From Exophiala sp. HKRS030 (lineage: Eukaryota > Ascomycota > Eurotiomycetes > Chaetothyriales > Herpotrichiellaceae), in assembly GCA_023897205.1 (NCBI GenBank), contig JAHWDD010000004.1:3906001-3970000 (forward strand): a DNA stretch of 64,000 bases, in the 5' to 3' direction. Below, one piece after another: positions 10,974 through 21,814 of the stretch. How positions within the stretch are numbered: position 1 is the stretch's first letter; the number at the start of each line of letters is the position of its first letter. Made by a program: the position numbers and the translations under genes. Under the pieces are notes generated by a model. The model did no database searches, had not been told where the DNA came from, and was given only the letters and a program-made list of their open reading frames with translations.

Positions 10974-13064
10974 ATGATACTACTACAATCCATCCTCGCA
11001 GCCATCCCTCTACATGCAACTCTCGCAAGTCCAAACCTCCAAAGCCGGCAAGATGGTCTCGAAACATTCATCGCTCGAGAACAACCCATCGCCCTCGCCG
11101 GTGCCCTTGCCAACATTGGCGGTCTCAATTCATCTTGGGTTCAAGGTGCAAGCCCCGGCATCGTAGTCGCATCGCCATCGACAGTGAACCCGGACTATTT
11201 CTTCACATGGACTCGTGACTCAGCACTGACATATACAATGCTCATCGACGAACTAATCTTTGGCAACACCAGTCTCCGAAAGACCATTGAAGACTACGCG
11301 ACCGCGCAGGCGATCTTACAAACCATCGACAACCCGTCGGGCTCCCTGTGGCCGGTCGGTGACGGTCTCGGAGAACCCAAGTTCTACACCAACATTACAC
11401 CCTTTGATGGCCCATGGGGACGACCACAGCGTGATGGTCCAGCATTGCGAGCAACCACATTCATGAACTTGGCTCCGGTTCTATTCAATCTCAATGAAAC
11501 CGATATCTTTTTGAAAATCTATTGGCCGTTGATTTTGAATGATCTCAACTATGTCGGGCAATATTGGAATCAGGCAAGTTCTTATCCTCTCTTGACACAC
11601 AACTACTTTGTCCCTTTATCGACGCTAAGAATCTCGTCCAGACCGGCTTCGATCTATGGGAAGAAGTCCGCGGCTCTTCATTCTTCACCATATCAGCTCA
11701 ACATCGGGCACTCGCTCAGGGCGCAATACTTGCCCAAAAACTCAACACGACATGTGGCCCATGCAAGCAAGCGTCTCAAGTACTGTGTTTCTTGCAAAGT
11801 AATTTCTGGAATGAGTCGGGCAAGTACCTGGTTGCCGACATTAACGTCAACGAATTGTCACGTAGCGGTATCAACAGCGACCCAATCCTGGCGAGTATAC
11901 ATGTCTTTGATGCTAATGCGACATGTGACGCTGGAAGTATGTTCGCTTTTACATCCCATCTTATTCAATGTTGTCAGCTCATACTAACTTTGATGATGGC
12001 TCAGCTTTCCAACCATGCAACTCGAAAATGCTAGCAACCCACAAGAAATTGGTCGACAGTTTCCGCAACCTGTCCTGGCCCGTGAACAAAAACGCAGGTC
12101 CGCGTGATGCTATCCTAATAGGTAGATACCCTGAAGATACGTACTACGATGGAGGGGCGTGGCCGTTATGCACCTTTGCGTGTGCGGAGATGCTCTATGA
12201 CGCTGTCGCTCAATTCAAACGATCCGGCACACTCAATGTGGACAGCATTAGTCTGTCGTTTTTCCAGGATTTGAGCCCAAACATCAAGTTGGGGGAGTAC
12301 AAAGGCACACAGATGGATGGTATTCTGACGAATGTGACGAATTATGCTGATGGATTTGTCAGGGCCGTTCAGGTATGTACTCGCCAAACCTCTGTCCCTT
12401 GTTTTGTTTTGCATTCCTTTGCTCTGTGCCCACGCTCACCCTCTTCGTGGGTGTAAAGGCCCACCTCCCCACCAACGGCAGTATAAGTGAACAATTCAAT
12501 CACACGACCGGCATGTCGACATCAGCATCTAAACTTACCTGGTCCTTTGCTTCATTCATCACCATGGCTAGACGCCGCGCTTCACACTTCCCACCACCAT
12601 GGGGTGCCACCTCGAAAGTTGCAAATACCAACCTCACATCCTCTCAATGTCGACCGTCTTCGTACAATGGCACGGGCAAGTACGCTCCCGCCGCGGCTGC
12701 GGGAGCACCAAACATCACCCTCCCGTGCATGGTCGAGGTCTTGTTCGAAGTCAACGCGACGACGCAGTTTGGACAGAACATCTACGTCGTGGGTAACGTG
12801 ACGAGACTGGGTGGGAAGTTGAACGATCCAAAAAGAGTGACCGTACCTCTTAGTGCGGCGAACTACACCTCGCAGAGACCAGAGTGGTACGTCGACAAGT
12901 GGCTGGTAGCTGGACAGACGGTGGCGTATCAGTATGTTTTGCAGAATGGGGACGGTGGTGAATTTGTGTTTGAGAACGGTCATGATGGTTCTCGAACATT
13001 GGTTTTGCCAAAGTGTGGAGGAGGGAGGATGACGACGAATGATGTAGCTACATTTGGATCTTGA
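10974..13064 (+). CDS. glaA: Secreted glucoamylase, GH15 with C-terminal CBM20
   Basis: Four exons: 10974-11573, 11642-11936, 12005-12372, 12459-13064; 622 aa. The first intron uses a GC donor (CAG|GCAAGT), which restores YWNQ-TGFDLWEEV; the others are GT-AG. ATG 10974 sits in a CACCATG context; an in-frame codon at 10944 is TTG. Residues 1-20 are a signal peptide. The GH15 domain spans ~30-465, with general acid Glu207 in LWEEV and general base Glu432 in SISEQF. A ~10-residue linker leads to CBM20 (about 511-605). The enzyme removes glucose from non-reducing ends of starch and maltodextrins outside the cell. In the CBM20, binding site 2 residues are mostly kept (Phe, Tyr, Trp), but the two Trp of site 1 are replaced (GGK and FVF). 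Many N-glycosylation sequons are present. Confidence 0.95.
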
Positions 13065-13159
13065 TTAGCGTTGTCTACTATGGAGTAAGTATCATGGAGT
13101 ATGAAAGATAGATATGAGTATGATGGTCTATCAGAAACATTGATGGTCTATCTCGGTCA

Positions 13160-13852
13160 TCACAACACGGTGGCCAAAATGAATCCATTGAACACCGGGT
13201 TGGCAGACATGGCCGGGTGGCAGACCACGGTCGGCACGAGAGTCGCCTTGACTCTGTCGTCCTTTCCGACCTTGGTCAGGACAGATTCGGTCGTCGGATC
13301 TTGTTCTTCCCTACCGACCTGTCCATTCTTGAACATGGAAGCCACCACGTCGTCGAGCCAGACACACCCTCCCCGTCTCGTCAGCTTCACGGCCAGGTCG
13401 AATTCTTCCCACTGTCGATCCAGGTCGGCGTCGATGAAGACGAGGTCGAACCTTCTGCCCTCCCGCACGAACCGAGCCATGACCTCTTCGGCGTCGCCCA
13501 AGACGACTTCGACGTTGCCCAGACCCTCGACGTTCTCCAGCGCCACGTCTCGGTGTTTCGGGTCGGCCTCTACGCTCGTCACGCGCACGTCCGCCCCCGC
13601 CCCGGCGAAACATATCGCGGAGTAACCTCCCAACGTGCCTATCTCGAGGACCGACTGTGCCCCCATCAGTCGTGCGACGATGGACAAGTGTTGTCCCGCG
13701 AGGGGTAGGACGCTGATGGCTGGAATTCCCTTGGCGGCGGAGTTGGTCAGGGCACGTTCGAGTCGGGGGTTCGGTCGGAGCAAGGCAGATTTGGCTCGGT
13801 CTTCGACGGTGGCGGCGGAATGAAAATTGTTGAAATCCAAAACAGATTCCAT
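13160..13852 (-). CDS. SAM-dependent O-methyltransferase (Methyltransf_3, caffeoyl-CoA OMT-like)
   Basis: A single exon, 230 aa, a normal length for this family. SAM motif I is SVLEIGTLGGYSAICFA, followed by VTSVEADPKH, VVLGDAEEV and the metal-binding FDLVFIDADLDRQWEEF; a second acidic pair comes in VWLDDVV. These are the divalent-metal-dependent OMT hallmarks. It is not a close copy of the enzyme at 8599; the two share only the fold. The gene converges on the glucoamylase with only 95 bp between stop codons, so the two 3' UTRs probably overlap. It likely methylates a catechol-type hydroxyl. It is the third methyltransferase within 5.3 kb. Confidence 0.92.
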   Translation of the reverse strand: MESVLDFNNFHSAATVEDRAKSALLRPNPRLERALTNSAAKGIPAISVLPLAGQHLSIVARLMGAQSVLEIGTLGGYSAICFAGAGADVRVTSVEADPKHRDVALENVEGLGNVEVVLGDAEEVMARFVREGRRFDLVFIDADLDRQWEEFDLAVKLTRRGGCVWLDDVVASMFKNGQVGREEQDPTTESVLTKVGKDDRVKATLVPTVVCHPAMSANPVFNGFILATVL

Positions 13853-14579
13853 GGTGGTTGTCGGAATGTGGAAACTTTTGTGTCTGGATGGAATTTCGTA
13901 CGCTTGGGTGAAGTTGACCCGAGGCCGGAGATGTTTACTGGTGATGTATATCTAACTACTTGGTAACAAGGTAGCGAAGATCAAGAAAAGTAGACTCCGA
14001 GTAAAGGACAATATTTCACGGGACGGTTACTTGGGAAGATACTGTAAGTATATATATCTATATATATATATCTGACACACCTGCGTAGAGGTAATAATGA
14101 TACCTCCATGTGACATTTCCAGCCCATGTGAAAATTGTCACACCTCTCAATTGTCAGAGTGTGTTGTTTGCTCATCGTATTTCGTGATGAAATGAGATGG
14201 TCGAGAGTATCCGACGTGAAGAAAGATCCTTTGTCAAGAGGCCCACCTCGCATCGCCGAAAGGGGATAAACGAAGCACTACTCAACCACCTCCACCTCGC
14301 TCCCTCCCAAAAAAAAAGAAAAGAACGAAGCAAGCGTCTATTCGAATAACCATCACTCTGGTCCACCCAGAAAAAAGGATTCCTTCCTGTGGAGCACTAA
14401 TTACTGACGAGACGCATCGATATGACATGTGAAGAGTGACGAGTGAGTGTTATGAGGCATATCCCGATGTCGCTCTGGTAATCTCCCTCTTTTCGGACTT
14501 CGTTCCCATCACTTCGTATCGCTCGATTTGGTCGTCTAGAGCCTTTTGAAAATCCTCTCCTGTTTCTTGGTCCTACTTC
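13853..14579. promoter_or_regulatory. Divergent promoter: O-methyltransferase (-) / Zn2Cys6 regulator (+)
   Basis: A 727-bp gap shared by two divergently transcribed genes. It has an AT dinucleotide tract (14049-14072) and a purine-rich run near 14310-14335. No ORF with domain support. Shared spacing would allow the regulator and the methyltransferase to be co-controlled, which is inference. Confidence 0.5.
14049..14072. repeat. TA dinucleotide microsatellite
   Basis: Two TA runs split by a single C, in the intergenic region between the second O-methyltransferase gene and the regulator gene. Likely length-variable between strains. Confidence 0.8.
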
Positions 14580-16477
14580 ATGGTCCGAGCCCAACTCGAA
14601 GTCAGTATGCACAACAGATCAAACTCTCCGAGGCAACAATCACCCACACGTCCGGCCACTATTCCTGGCCTCAACACCTTCTTGCTGGCCGGGCATGACG
14701 GGGTATTAGTGCCCGTGCGAAATCCCATTTGGACCGACCCGAACCGGCCTGATGAGAGCACCGAGGGTGGTGTCATCGTTCTTGACCCTTCGAGGTCAAA
14801 GAGACCTCATCACAAGTCGAGACGAGGATGTAGGAATTGTCGAAGACGGCACGTCAAGGTAGGTGCTACATTTTATTTCTCTCAGACATCCATGCATCTT
14901 GGTCGTACACGTCATAGACTCTGAAAAACATTCAACGTTTGTGGTATATGTACTGAGTGTGAGAGAAAAAACAGTGCGACGAAAAGTTTCCAACATGTTC
15001 ACACTGTTTACGTCGTAGAGAGGAATGCAAGAGACAATCGACACCCACCGCCGATGACAAACATGTACCGTCAGTGGCAAAGCCCAAGAGTACTCATGCT
15101 TGTCCTCGTCCTCGGTCTCACACTCACACTCGAACATCACGACGAATTCACCATCACTCTCCACCTCTCCTGGACAGTACCGGTATCGGTGGCGGCGGCG
15201 GCGGCAGCAGCAGCAGCAGCAGCAACACCACCACGGTCAACACGTTACACGTCAAGTTGTTCCACCATTTTGAAACCACCACTCGACACACTCTCTGTTT
15301 TGGGTCGGTGTGGGAAGGAGCCATCAGGTGGTCATTGGAGAATGAAACCCTCATGCACGCCATGCTCTGCGTCTCGGCGAGACATCTGGCGTACCTGTTT
15401 CCAGACGACCCAACGTACAGTCTCGCGGCAAGAGCCCACCTAGTTCAGAGCCTCGGTATGTTTCGTCGAGACATCGACAACAACAAGACCCTGACGGCTT
15501 CAGATGCCGACGCATTCATGGCGACATCTATACTCATTTATTTTGAGCTCTGGACCGAGACGGAGTTTGTCATACAAAAGGGTTCCACCCGAGACGGACG
15601 CGAAGCACGAGACGCGTTGGATTTGTCGAGGGACAACATGATCCCTCTCGCTCGGGGATTGGTCGAATTGTTTCTTCGCTCGGGGCCTGTCTTGTTCGAC
15701 CGCGGAAACGGAAACGAGGATCCAGGAAACCCAAAACCGTCCGTCTTTGTCGCCGAGATCCAACACAGTCCTCGTCGCAATTTGGAAAATGCTGCTGCGA
15801 TCCATCAGGGTAGTGGACTGAGAAAGGACGTGGCTGTCGACTCTATTCGTTCGTGGTCGGTACCGGCAACAGCATCTGGACCAGAACAAGTCTCTGATGA
15901 CAGTGACAGGAAGAGTCAAGATGAAATGGACAATGAGAATGACACTGTACCTTTGCCGCCACCACCAAATCCAGCACAGACTCCGGCCCCCTCAGCCCAT
16001 GAGAAGGGATATGGACACGAAAAACTAGGCGAAGATGAAGACGCAGTCGCAGAGTCTTGTACCTTTCAATCTCTACACGAAGACGCCACCTCTCGCCTTG
16101 CCACACTGTGCATGTTCCTCCCCGAGATGCGATCAGGGCCACACCGAGACCGAGATGAAGAGCGACTGTCAAATCACGAGACCGAACGTGACCACGACGG
16201 GTTTCCTCTTCTCCCTCCTCGACAGCTCCGTGCCGACCTGATCCGGTACGCGTTCACGTTTCCGATCTTGACCCACGAGTACCTTTCGAGACTCGTCTCC
16301 AGGCGACGGGACGACACACTCACAGAGCCGGGTCTCGTGGTGCTGTACCACTTTTACAGGTGCGTCCGGATCTTGTTGGGCGACGACTCCCACGCGTGGT
16401 GGACACATCGAAGGGCCAGGTCGATGGAATCTCTACTCGAGCAACAACTACGAGAGACACTCAACGTCGATCGGTGA
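14580..16477 (+). CDS. Zn2Cys6 transcription factor, Fungal_trans_2-like
   Basis: Two exons, 14580-14858 and 14975-16477, give 593 aa. The 116-bp intron lies exactly inside the zinc cluster, between its second and third cysteines. The cluster reads C84-x2-C87-x6-C94-x6-C101-x2-C104-x6-C111, set in a basic context (RRGCRNCRRRHVKC), so it would bind CGG-type half sites. Residues ~170-280 match the start of the UPC2-type Fungal_trans_2 domain (HHFETTTRHTL, then LMHAMLCVSARHLAYL). A Gly6-Ser6 tract and a long acidic/proline linker (~residues 380-440) are low complexity. ATG 14580 is the first; 14610 is an alternative. It is placed inside the methyltransferase/oxygenase block, so it may be the local regulator (inference). 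Confidence 0.88.
15188..15223 (+). repeat. In-frame GGC/AGC repeat coding Gly6-Ser6
   Basis: GGT, five GGC and six AGC codons in the regulator gene. A trinucleotide tract that can vary in length without a frameshift. Confidence 0.9.
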
Positions 16478-16679
16478 AGATACCCCCTTTCTGCACTACT
16501 CACAGAAGCCATGACCACGGAGCCACTGACCCGTTATAATGTTGTAAACTGTGAAATGTATTTTGTGCTTTGCAGTGTGTACTTTTTTTTTTGATCTTGA
16601 TACTACCATGACGCCAGAGTCATCCGACATTGACATTGACAATTCTCGTGCATGTACATGTACCTAGGAAAATATATAT

Positions 16680-18014
16680 CTAGGAATGTCCAACGATGGC
16701 CTTTGGAAGGTAAGGTTCCTCGAGGTACTTCATCTCGTCTTCGGTCAAGGTCTTGCCGCGGACGTCGGCCGCCTCGTCCAACCGACTCAGATTGCTGAAC
16801 CCTACGATCGGGATGGTCCCCTTTTGGATGATCCAGGCCAGGGCGACCTGACTCATCTTCCAACCCTTCTTGTCGGCGACCTCCATGACTCGTTTGATGA
16901 TGGCGTCGTCCCCGTCGACCTTGGGGAAGAAGGCACTCTGTTTGGAACTTTCCTCGCGAGCCGTGCTCGCCGACCCCAGAGGCCGGGCCAGGAGACCCCT
17001 GTACAAGGGGGCCCACGGGATCAAGCCCACACCGGTCTCGTGACAGAAGGGGATCATCTCTCTCTCTTCCTCTCGGTAACACAGACTGTAGTGGTTCTGC
17101 ATGGAAACGAACTTCGTCCAGCCATGAATCTCGGCGGCGTGTTGCATCTTGGCGAATTGGTAAGCCCACATCGAACTCGCCCCTAAAAATCCCCGGGAAG
17201 AGGAAGAAAATGTCAGTCATCGTCGTTATTGAACGTCAAGAGGATCCATGAGTGTCGTGAGAGACCCCCAAAAGGAGGAGAAAGGTCGACAGAAAAAAAA
17301 GAACTCACCAATATATCTAACTTTACCAGCTTGGATGAGATCGTGCAAAGCCTTCATGGTTTCCTCGACCGGGACGGTGGCATCGAATCGGTGGATCTGA
17401 AGGAGATCGAGGTACGATGTACCGAGACGTTCAAGACTGGCCTCGACGGCGTTGAAGATGGCCGCTCGGCTCAACCCTCCCTGGTTGATGTAATCTTTAC
17501 TCTTCTTGAGGTGTTGAGGGTACCTGATGTGTACCACGTTCGGTTCTTCCCCGACCGTCCCGAAACACTTGGACAACAAGACCAGTTTGTGACGTGGGAT
17601 GTTGTGCTTCTTGATGGTGGCGCCGATCATCTTTTCCGAGATTCCGTTCGAATAGACGTTGGCCGTGTCCCACGTGTTGAGGCCACGATCGTACGCCCCC
17701 TTGAGTAGTTTGTCGACTTGTTCAGGGTCATCGACGACCCACGGTTGCCATTCTTTGGAACCTGAGAGACAAAACAAAGAGAGGGAGACGTTGTCAGCTC
17801 AGCCTTGGTTGATGGAAGAGACCGGGAAGGAGAATAACGACAACATTGATTGGATACACAAAAAAAAAACCAGATCAAGCCGAGACATACCAAAAGACAT
17901 TGCACCCAAGATGGGAACCGACACCCTCAAACCGGATTTACCCAATTGAGCGTAAGAGACTTTGGTATTGTCCAAACTCTCTTGGAGGGACCTAGGGAGA
18001 CCGGAATCACCCAT
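16680..18014 (-). CDS. Aldo-keto reductase (aryl-alcohol dehydrogenase-like)
   Basis: Three exons on the minus strand: 18014-17891, 17761-17309 and 17182-16680; 359 aa. Junctions restore [10 protein letters not shown] and [12 protein letters not shown], both family strings. The AKR barrel carries the catalytic tetrad Asp73 (NTWDTANVY), Tyr78, Lys106 (LLSKCFG) and His165 (LQIHRFD), and the NADPH-binding C-terminal segment [13 protein letters not shown]. It would reduce aldehydes or ketones, or reverse an alcohol oxidation, with NADP(H) in the cytosol. Closest in style to AKR9-type yeast aryl-alcohol dehydrogenases and versiconal-hemiacetal-acetate-reductase-like proteins. The gene is convergent with the Zn2Cys6 gene (202 bp between stops) and marks the end of the accessory block. 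The introns of 126 and 129 bp are longer than most here. Confidence 0.93.
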
Positions 18015-19200
18015 TGTGTCGTTGGTTCTTTGGTTACGCTTCGATACTACTGTCTCGGTGATGGAGAGTGTTAGCACACCAGAGACTTGCACACGTCACC
18101 GCCCTCTTTCAAAGCTACTCAACCAGTAACGAGTCCAGATCGGTATTGTTTTCTTTCGTCGTGGGGAGACTTACATTTGCTGAGTTAGGAAGGGGTTGGC
18201 TTTTTGCGAGTCGGCTTCTTCTCAGATTCTCGAACAAATCGTTATTATCCCCGAGGGTTGTGAAAGAGTCGTAGGGAAAAACGACAGAAAGTCGGCAACG
18301 AGCTACCTCATCGACGGGGTTTATATACCTTTCAGGCCTGAGGAATCGAGAACCAGATAAAAAAACAAAACCCCCCCACCTACCTCGAGGCACCGATGGC
18401 TTTGACCGGCAATGTGCCGACCACCCTTTCAACGAGAAGAAATCCAAAAGGCTACAGGGTTCTCTGATATGCCGGAATCGTCACCAAACAAGTTCCCAGT
18501 TCCCATAAATCTCGTGTTGTTCTCGGAATCTCATTCGCCGACACGAAGCTTTGGTCGTCGATGGCTTCCACACCCCGCAGCAGGCAAAGCCGATGATGGG
18601 ATGATTCCACCCCGCCCACTGAGCTGCCGTTATTGCCATCGATGAGCCCGGATAAAAGAAGAGGACACCAGAGATGCGAGAGATTCTGGTCGGTATCGGG
18701 TGTCGTTTGCTCGGACTTAGCGGACTTTGGACGATATAAAATCCACCACCTTCGCTTCGTTTGCTGACTAAACACAGCTTTCTCATACTTTTTGTACCGT
18801 AGTTACGAGGCCGTCAATACTTCCACTACTCTTCTTGAGGCTACCAAATGGACAAGTACCACATCTCAGAACAAAGTACTTTGCAGAGTCGATCTAAAAG
18901 TCATGAAAAATTCAAATGCATCATCATCTTCACTGTTGTAATATTGTACACAATAGTACAAGTCATAAGGATGTAAAATCCCCCTTTCACCCATTCCTTA
19001 TTGTTCCAAAAGCCCCAATACGCCCATTGTGTGCTATCACATGTATGAAAAAACAAGGGAAAAAAGACCACAGGTCATCCTCAATCATAATCACTTCTTC
19101 GTATCAAGCTCAACCATACTCCGTACAAAGCCTAAGCCTTGCATGACTTTTTTGCGGGTCTTATGGTCATGATCCATCCGGTACACTCACCACACAACCA
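18015..19200. other. Intergenic, 1.2 kb, no gene seen
   Basis: Upstream of the aldo-keto reductase gene. A TATATAAA-type box lies about 300 bp before its ATG (minus strand, near 18318-18330). Frames of 101-110 codons at 18115-18447 and 18452-18786 look non-coding (low domain content, overlapping each other). One exact TACTCCGTAC word lies at 19117-19126. Confidence 0.55.
19117..19126 (-). repeat. Dispersed word TACGGAGTAC, copy 2 (reverse)
   Basis: Exact match, 75 bp downstream of the CHY/RING stop. Confidence 0.9.
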
Positions 19201-21375
19201 TCACCTGTGCCCGATTAGATCCATAGCATCCTCTTCCTCATCCTCATCATCGTCCATGGCGTTGTCGCTACTACTCTCACTCTCGGACTCGGAGACAACC
19301 TCTATCTCCTCGTGCTGACGAGGAGAATTCGGTCGTCCCCAGAAATCCAGGTCATCATCATCTTCCAACGGGGTTGCGCCACGTCTCGGTGGTTCGGCTG
19401 GTTCCATTGTCCGTTGTCCGGTTCCGAAGTAGCTCCCAATCACCGGCGACTGAGATCGGACAGATCGTGCCGTTGGAGAGTGCGGCGAAAGCCAGGAAGT
19501 CCGGCTCCCTGGAGATCGAGTATTGAGTGCAGTATCAATAGGTCGAGGTGGAGTGCCATCAGCAGGCCGAGTGGTCGCAGGCTGGGTCAACTCTCCTGTC
19601 GGAGTGTGGCTTTGACTGGCCGTGATGGCAGCCTCGCTAATGCCGGCTTGCTGAGCTCGCTCCTGCTCCCGCTCGAGTTGGGGCGTATGCTCGGCGCCCA
19701 ACAATTCGAGCTGCGTAGTGTTGTATGATTCACAAAGAGAACATTTTAACCCCAGCCAGTGGTATCTGGTCACACTGCGACTGTTGCAATCGTTGCAAAA
19801 GATATAAGCCCGATTGTCTCGATATTCTTCGGGCATAGGCTGCTCTTCAATATGTCGGTCCAATCTGCGAAATTGACTTTCCATGTTGGCAATACTCTTC
19901 GAGCATATCGGACATTTGTAACTAGCATTGCACCATTCGGCAAAACAGTCCTCATGAATGCTATGTCCACACCGCATAAACACCACCGACTTGTTGGAAG
20001 TAAACATGTACTCTCCACAGATGGGACAATCGCATTTCGTACTCCTCTCAATGCATTTGTGCACACTCTCTGCCTGGATTGACATACAAGCCCCACACGT
20101 TCTGCAATGGAAGAAGTCTTTCCCCAGACCTTGGCCAATTCGGCATATGCCACAGTCATCACAATGATAGATGGGCTTGTTCGGATCATCACTCCAGAGT
20201 CTGCAGATCCGACAGTAATAGCTGGCTGTCATGGTCCGGCATTCTCGGCAAAATTGTCCAACGGGCTGAGGAGTTTTACACAACATACACAACATATGTT
20301 TGGTCTCTCGTCGCGGCAGAGTATGATCTTCCACTTCATCATGGCACAACCGGCAAGGATACCATTTCTGACAGGTGTTGCATTGCATCTTGACATTTCG
20401 TTTATAGTGAACACAGCCCAAGTCTGGTGCAGCTGGCTCAGGCGGTTCTCCGCCCAGATTCATTTCGTCCTGCACAGGCTCTGGATCTAGTGGCGCATAA
20501 GTCGGGATCAAGTCTTCTGCAGTGACATTGTAGACTACATCATGGCTGACTCCAGAGGTTATTGAGACTGGGGATCCAGGGCTCCGAGAAATGTCGCGTG
20601 CTTTACTTGAGGCCAGGATTGGGGACCGTAACGCTTGAATGGTCAGATGACGTTCCATCATCAATGCATGTACCAGTCGGGACTTTTCAGCTTGTGTCCC
20701 TGGTCCATTCCGCACAGCATTAATCTTTTGTCTTAATACTCCCATGCCGTCGTCTTCTGGTAGTGTGCCTGATCCATTTCTTCTGCGCCGCTCATGCTCC
20801 TGGTAAGCCTCTCGCCTTGCGTCAATATCTTCGGTTTCGTCGAACGAACCGACATGAACAACTGCCAGCGGATCAGACATGGAATGTGGTCGCGCGCTGT
20901 CTTGATGCGCTCGTGATCTGTAGGATAATTCCTGGGCAGGATTCAGAGACCTGTCGCTACTGGTTCGATGTTCTTCGCCCAGGACAGGCCGCGAGGAAGA
21001 TTCAGGCTCGGTGTCCAAGCGGGGAAACTCTGCTATAGCCGTGTCGTGGCTTGAAACCGTTCGTGCCAAATGGCCATCCATTGGCTCCAGCGGAGGTGAA
21101 GGGATCTGATCGTCGAACGCATTCAGCTGATTCACCCATAACTGTATCGTTCTTGTAATGGACTGCACCGTGGTCTCTTTATTCTCTGGTTCAGGCTCTT
21201 CGAGCGAAGGGGGCGGAGACGTCGTCCATAGACGGGATGGGTTCCAGCGTTGGAAGTCGGGAACAGTAGGGAGGAATCCGGACGAGGGCGGTTCTTCGGC
21301 AGTGCTGAGTCTGGAAAACCGTCGCGCTTGGCGAAGGACAGGTTCGACAATGAACGAAGGCAAATACTCACTCAT
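19201..21375 (-). CDS. CHY and RING zinc-finger E3 ubiquitin ligase (Pirh2/RCHY1-like)
   Basis: A single exon of 724 aa. The N-terminal ~310 residues and the C-terminal ~150 are disordered and rich in Ser, Pro, Glu. The core, about residues 313-550, has the diagnostic series: CHY-type zinc finger (CVHYKRNVKMQCNTC onward), CTCHY zinc finger (YHCDDCGICRIGQGLG), a RING-H2 domain (CPICGEYMF ... MRCGHSIHEDCF ... CPIC), and a zinc ribbon (FCNDCNSRS ... LKCSLCESYNT). This order defines the RCHY1/Pirh2 family of ubiquitin ligases. The RING would recruit an E2 enzyme; the substrate is unknown. The tail contains a strongly acidic stretch near residues 710-720 (DDDEDEEEDAMD). The gene is long for the family because of the disordered ends, as is common in fungi. 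Confidence 0.95.
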   Translation of the reverse strand: MSEYLPSFIVEPVLRQARRFSRLSTAEEPPSSGFLPTVPDFQRWNPSRLWTTSPPPSLEEPEPENKETTVQSITRTIQLWVNQLNAFDDQIPSPPLEPMDGHLARTVSSHDTAIAEFPRLDTEPESSSRPVLGEEHRTSSDRSLNPAQELSYRSRAHQDSARPHSMSDPLAVVHVGSFDETEDIDARREAYQEHERRRRNGSGTLPEDDGMGVLRQKINAVRNGPGTQAEKSRLVHALMMERHLTIQALRSPILASSKARDISRSPGSPVSITSGVSHDVVYNVTAEDLIPTYAPLDPEPVQDEMNLGGEPPEPAAPDLGCVHYKRNVKMQCNTCQKWYPCRLCHDEVEDHTLPRRETKHMLCMLCKTPQPVGQFCRECRTMTASYYCRICRLWSDDPNKPIYHCDDCGICRIGQGLGKDFFHCRTCGACMSIQAESVHKCIERSTKCDCPICGEYMFTSNKSVVFMRCGHSIHEDCFAEWCNASYKCPICSKSIANMESQFRRLDRHIEEQPMPEEYRDNRAYIFCNDCNSRSVTRYHWLGLKCSLCESYNTTQLELLGAEHTPQLEREQERAQQAGISEAAITASQSHTPTGELTQPATTRPADGTPPRPIDTALNTRSPGSRTSWLSPHSPTARSVRSQSPVIGSYFGTGQRTMEPAEPPRRGATPLEDDDDLDFWGRPNSPRQHEEIEVVSESESESSSDNAMDDDEDEEEDAMDLIGHR

Positions 21376-21814
21376 TGAAGCCGTAGAGTATGCATAGTAT
21401 GAAGAAATATTGTAGAGGGCGAAAGGTCAGTGCTAAGAGTTCGATCGGGTTAAGAGTCTAGACTGGATGGGAAGCGGGAAGGAGCGAGAACCAAGAACGG
21501 ACAGTAGTACTGTAAGTAATACGAGAGAGTCAGTCGTATCTCGTATGGGGAAAGGAGAAAGCGGCGTAGATCTGACTGACGTCGATGGTGTGACGGCGAC
21601 AATGTGAAATCCACCACTTGTCCATTTTAGGAATCATCTGTTTTGTATCTGTTATACACTACACCATTGTCTACATGAGTATCAATTCCTCGCTTGCTAC
21701 TCTGTACTCTGTACAAAAAAAAATACACAGTAGGATTCTGCAAAAATGGCAAAAACTTAACTAGGATTTATCTCCCATAGGAGCCTAGTCAAGAAAACCC
21801 CAGTCGTGTAAGGA

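Noticed and set aside
18115..18786. 101-110 codon minus frames upstream of the aldo-keto reductase
   Set aside because: They overlap each other in different frames, carry no domain and include the likely promoter.
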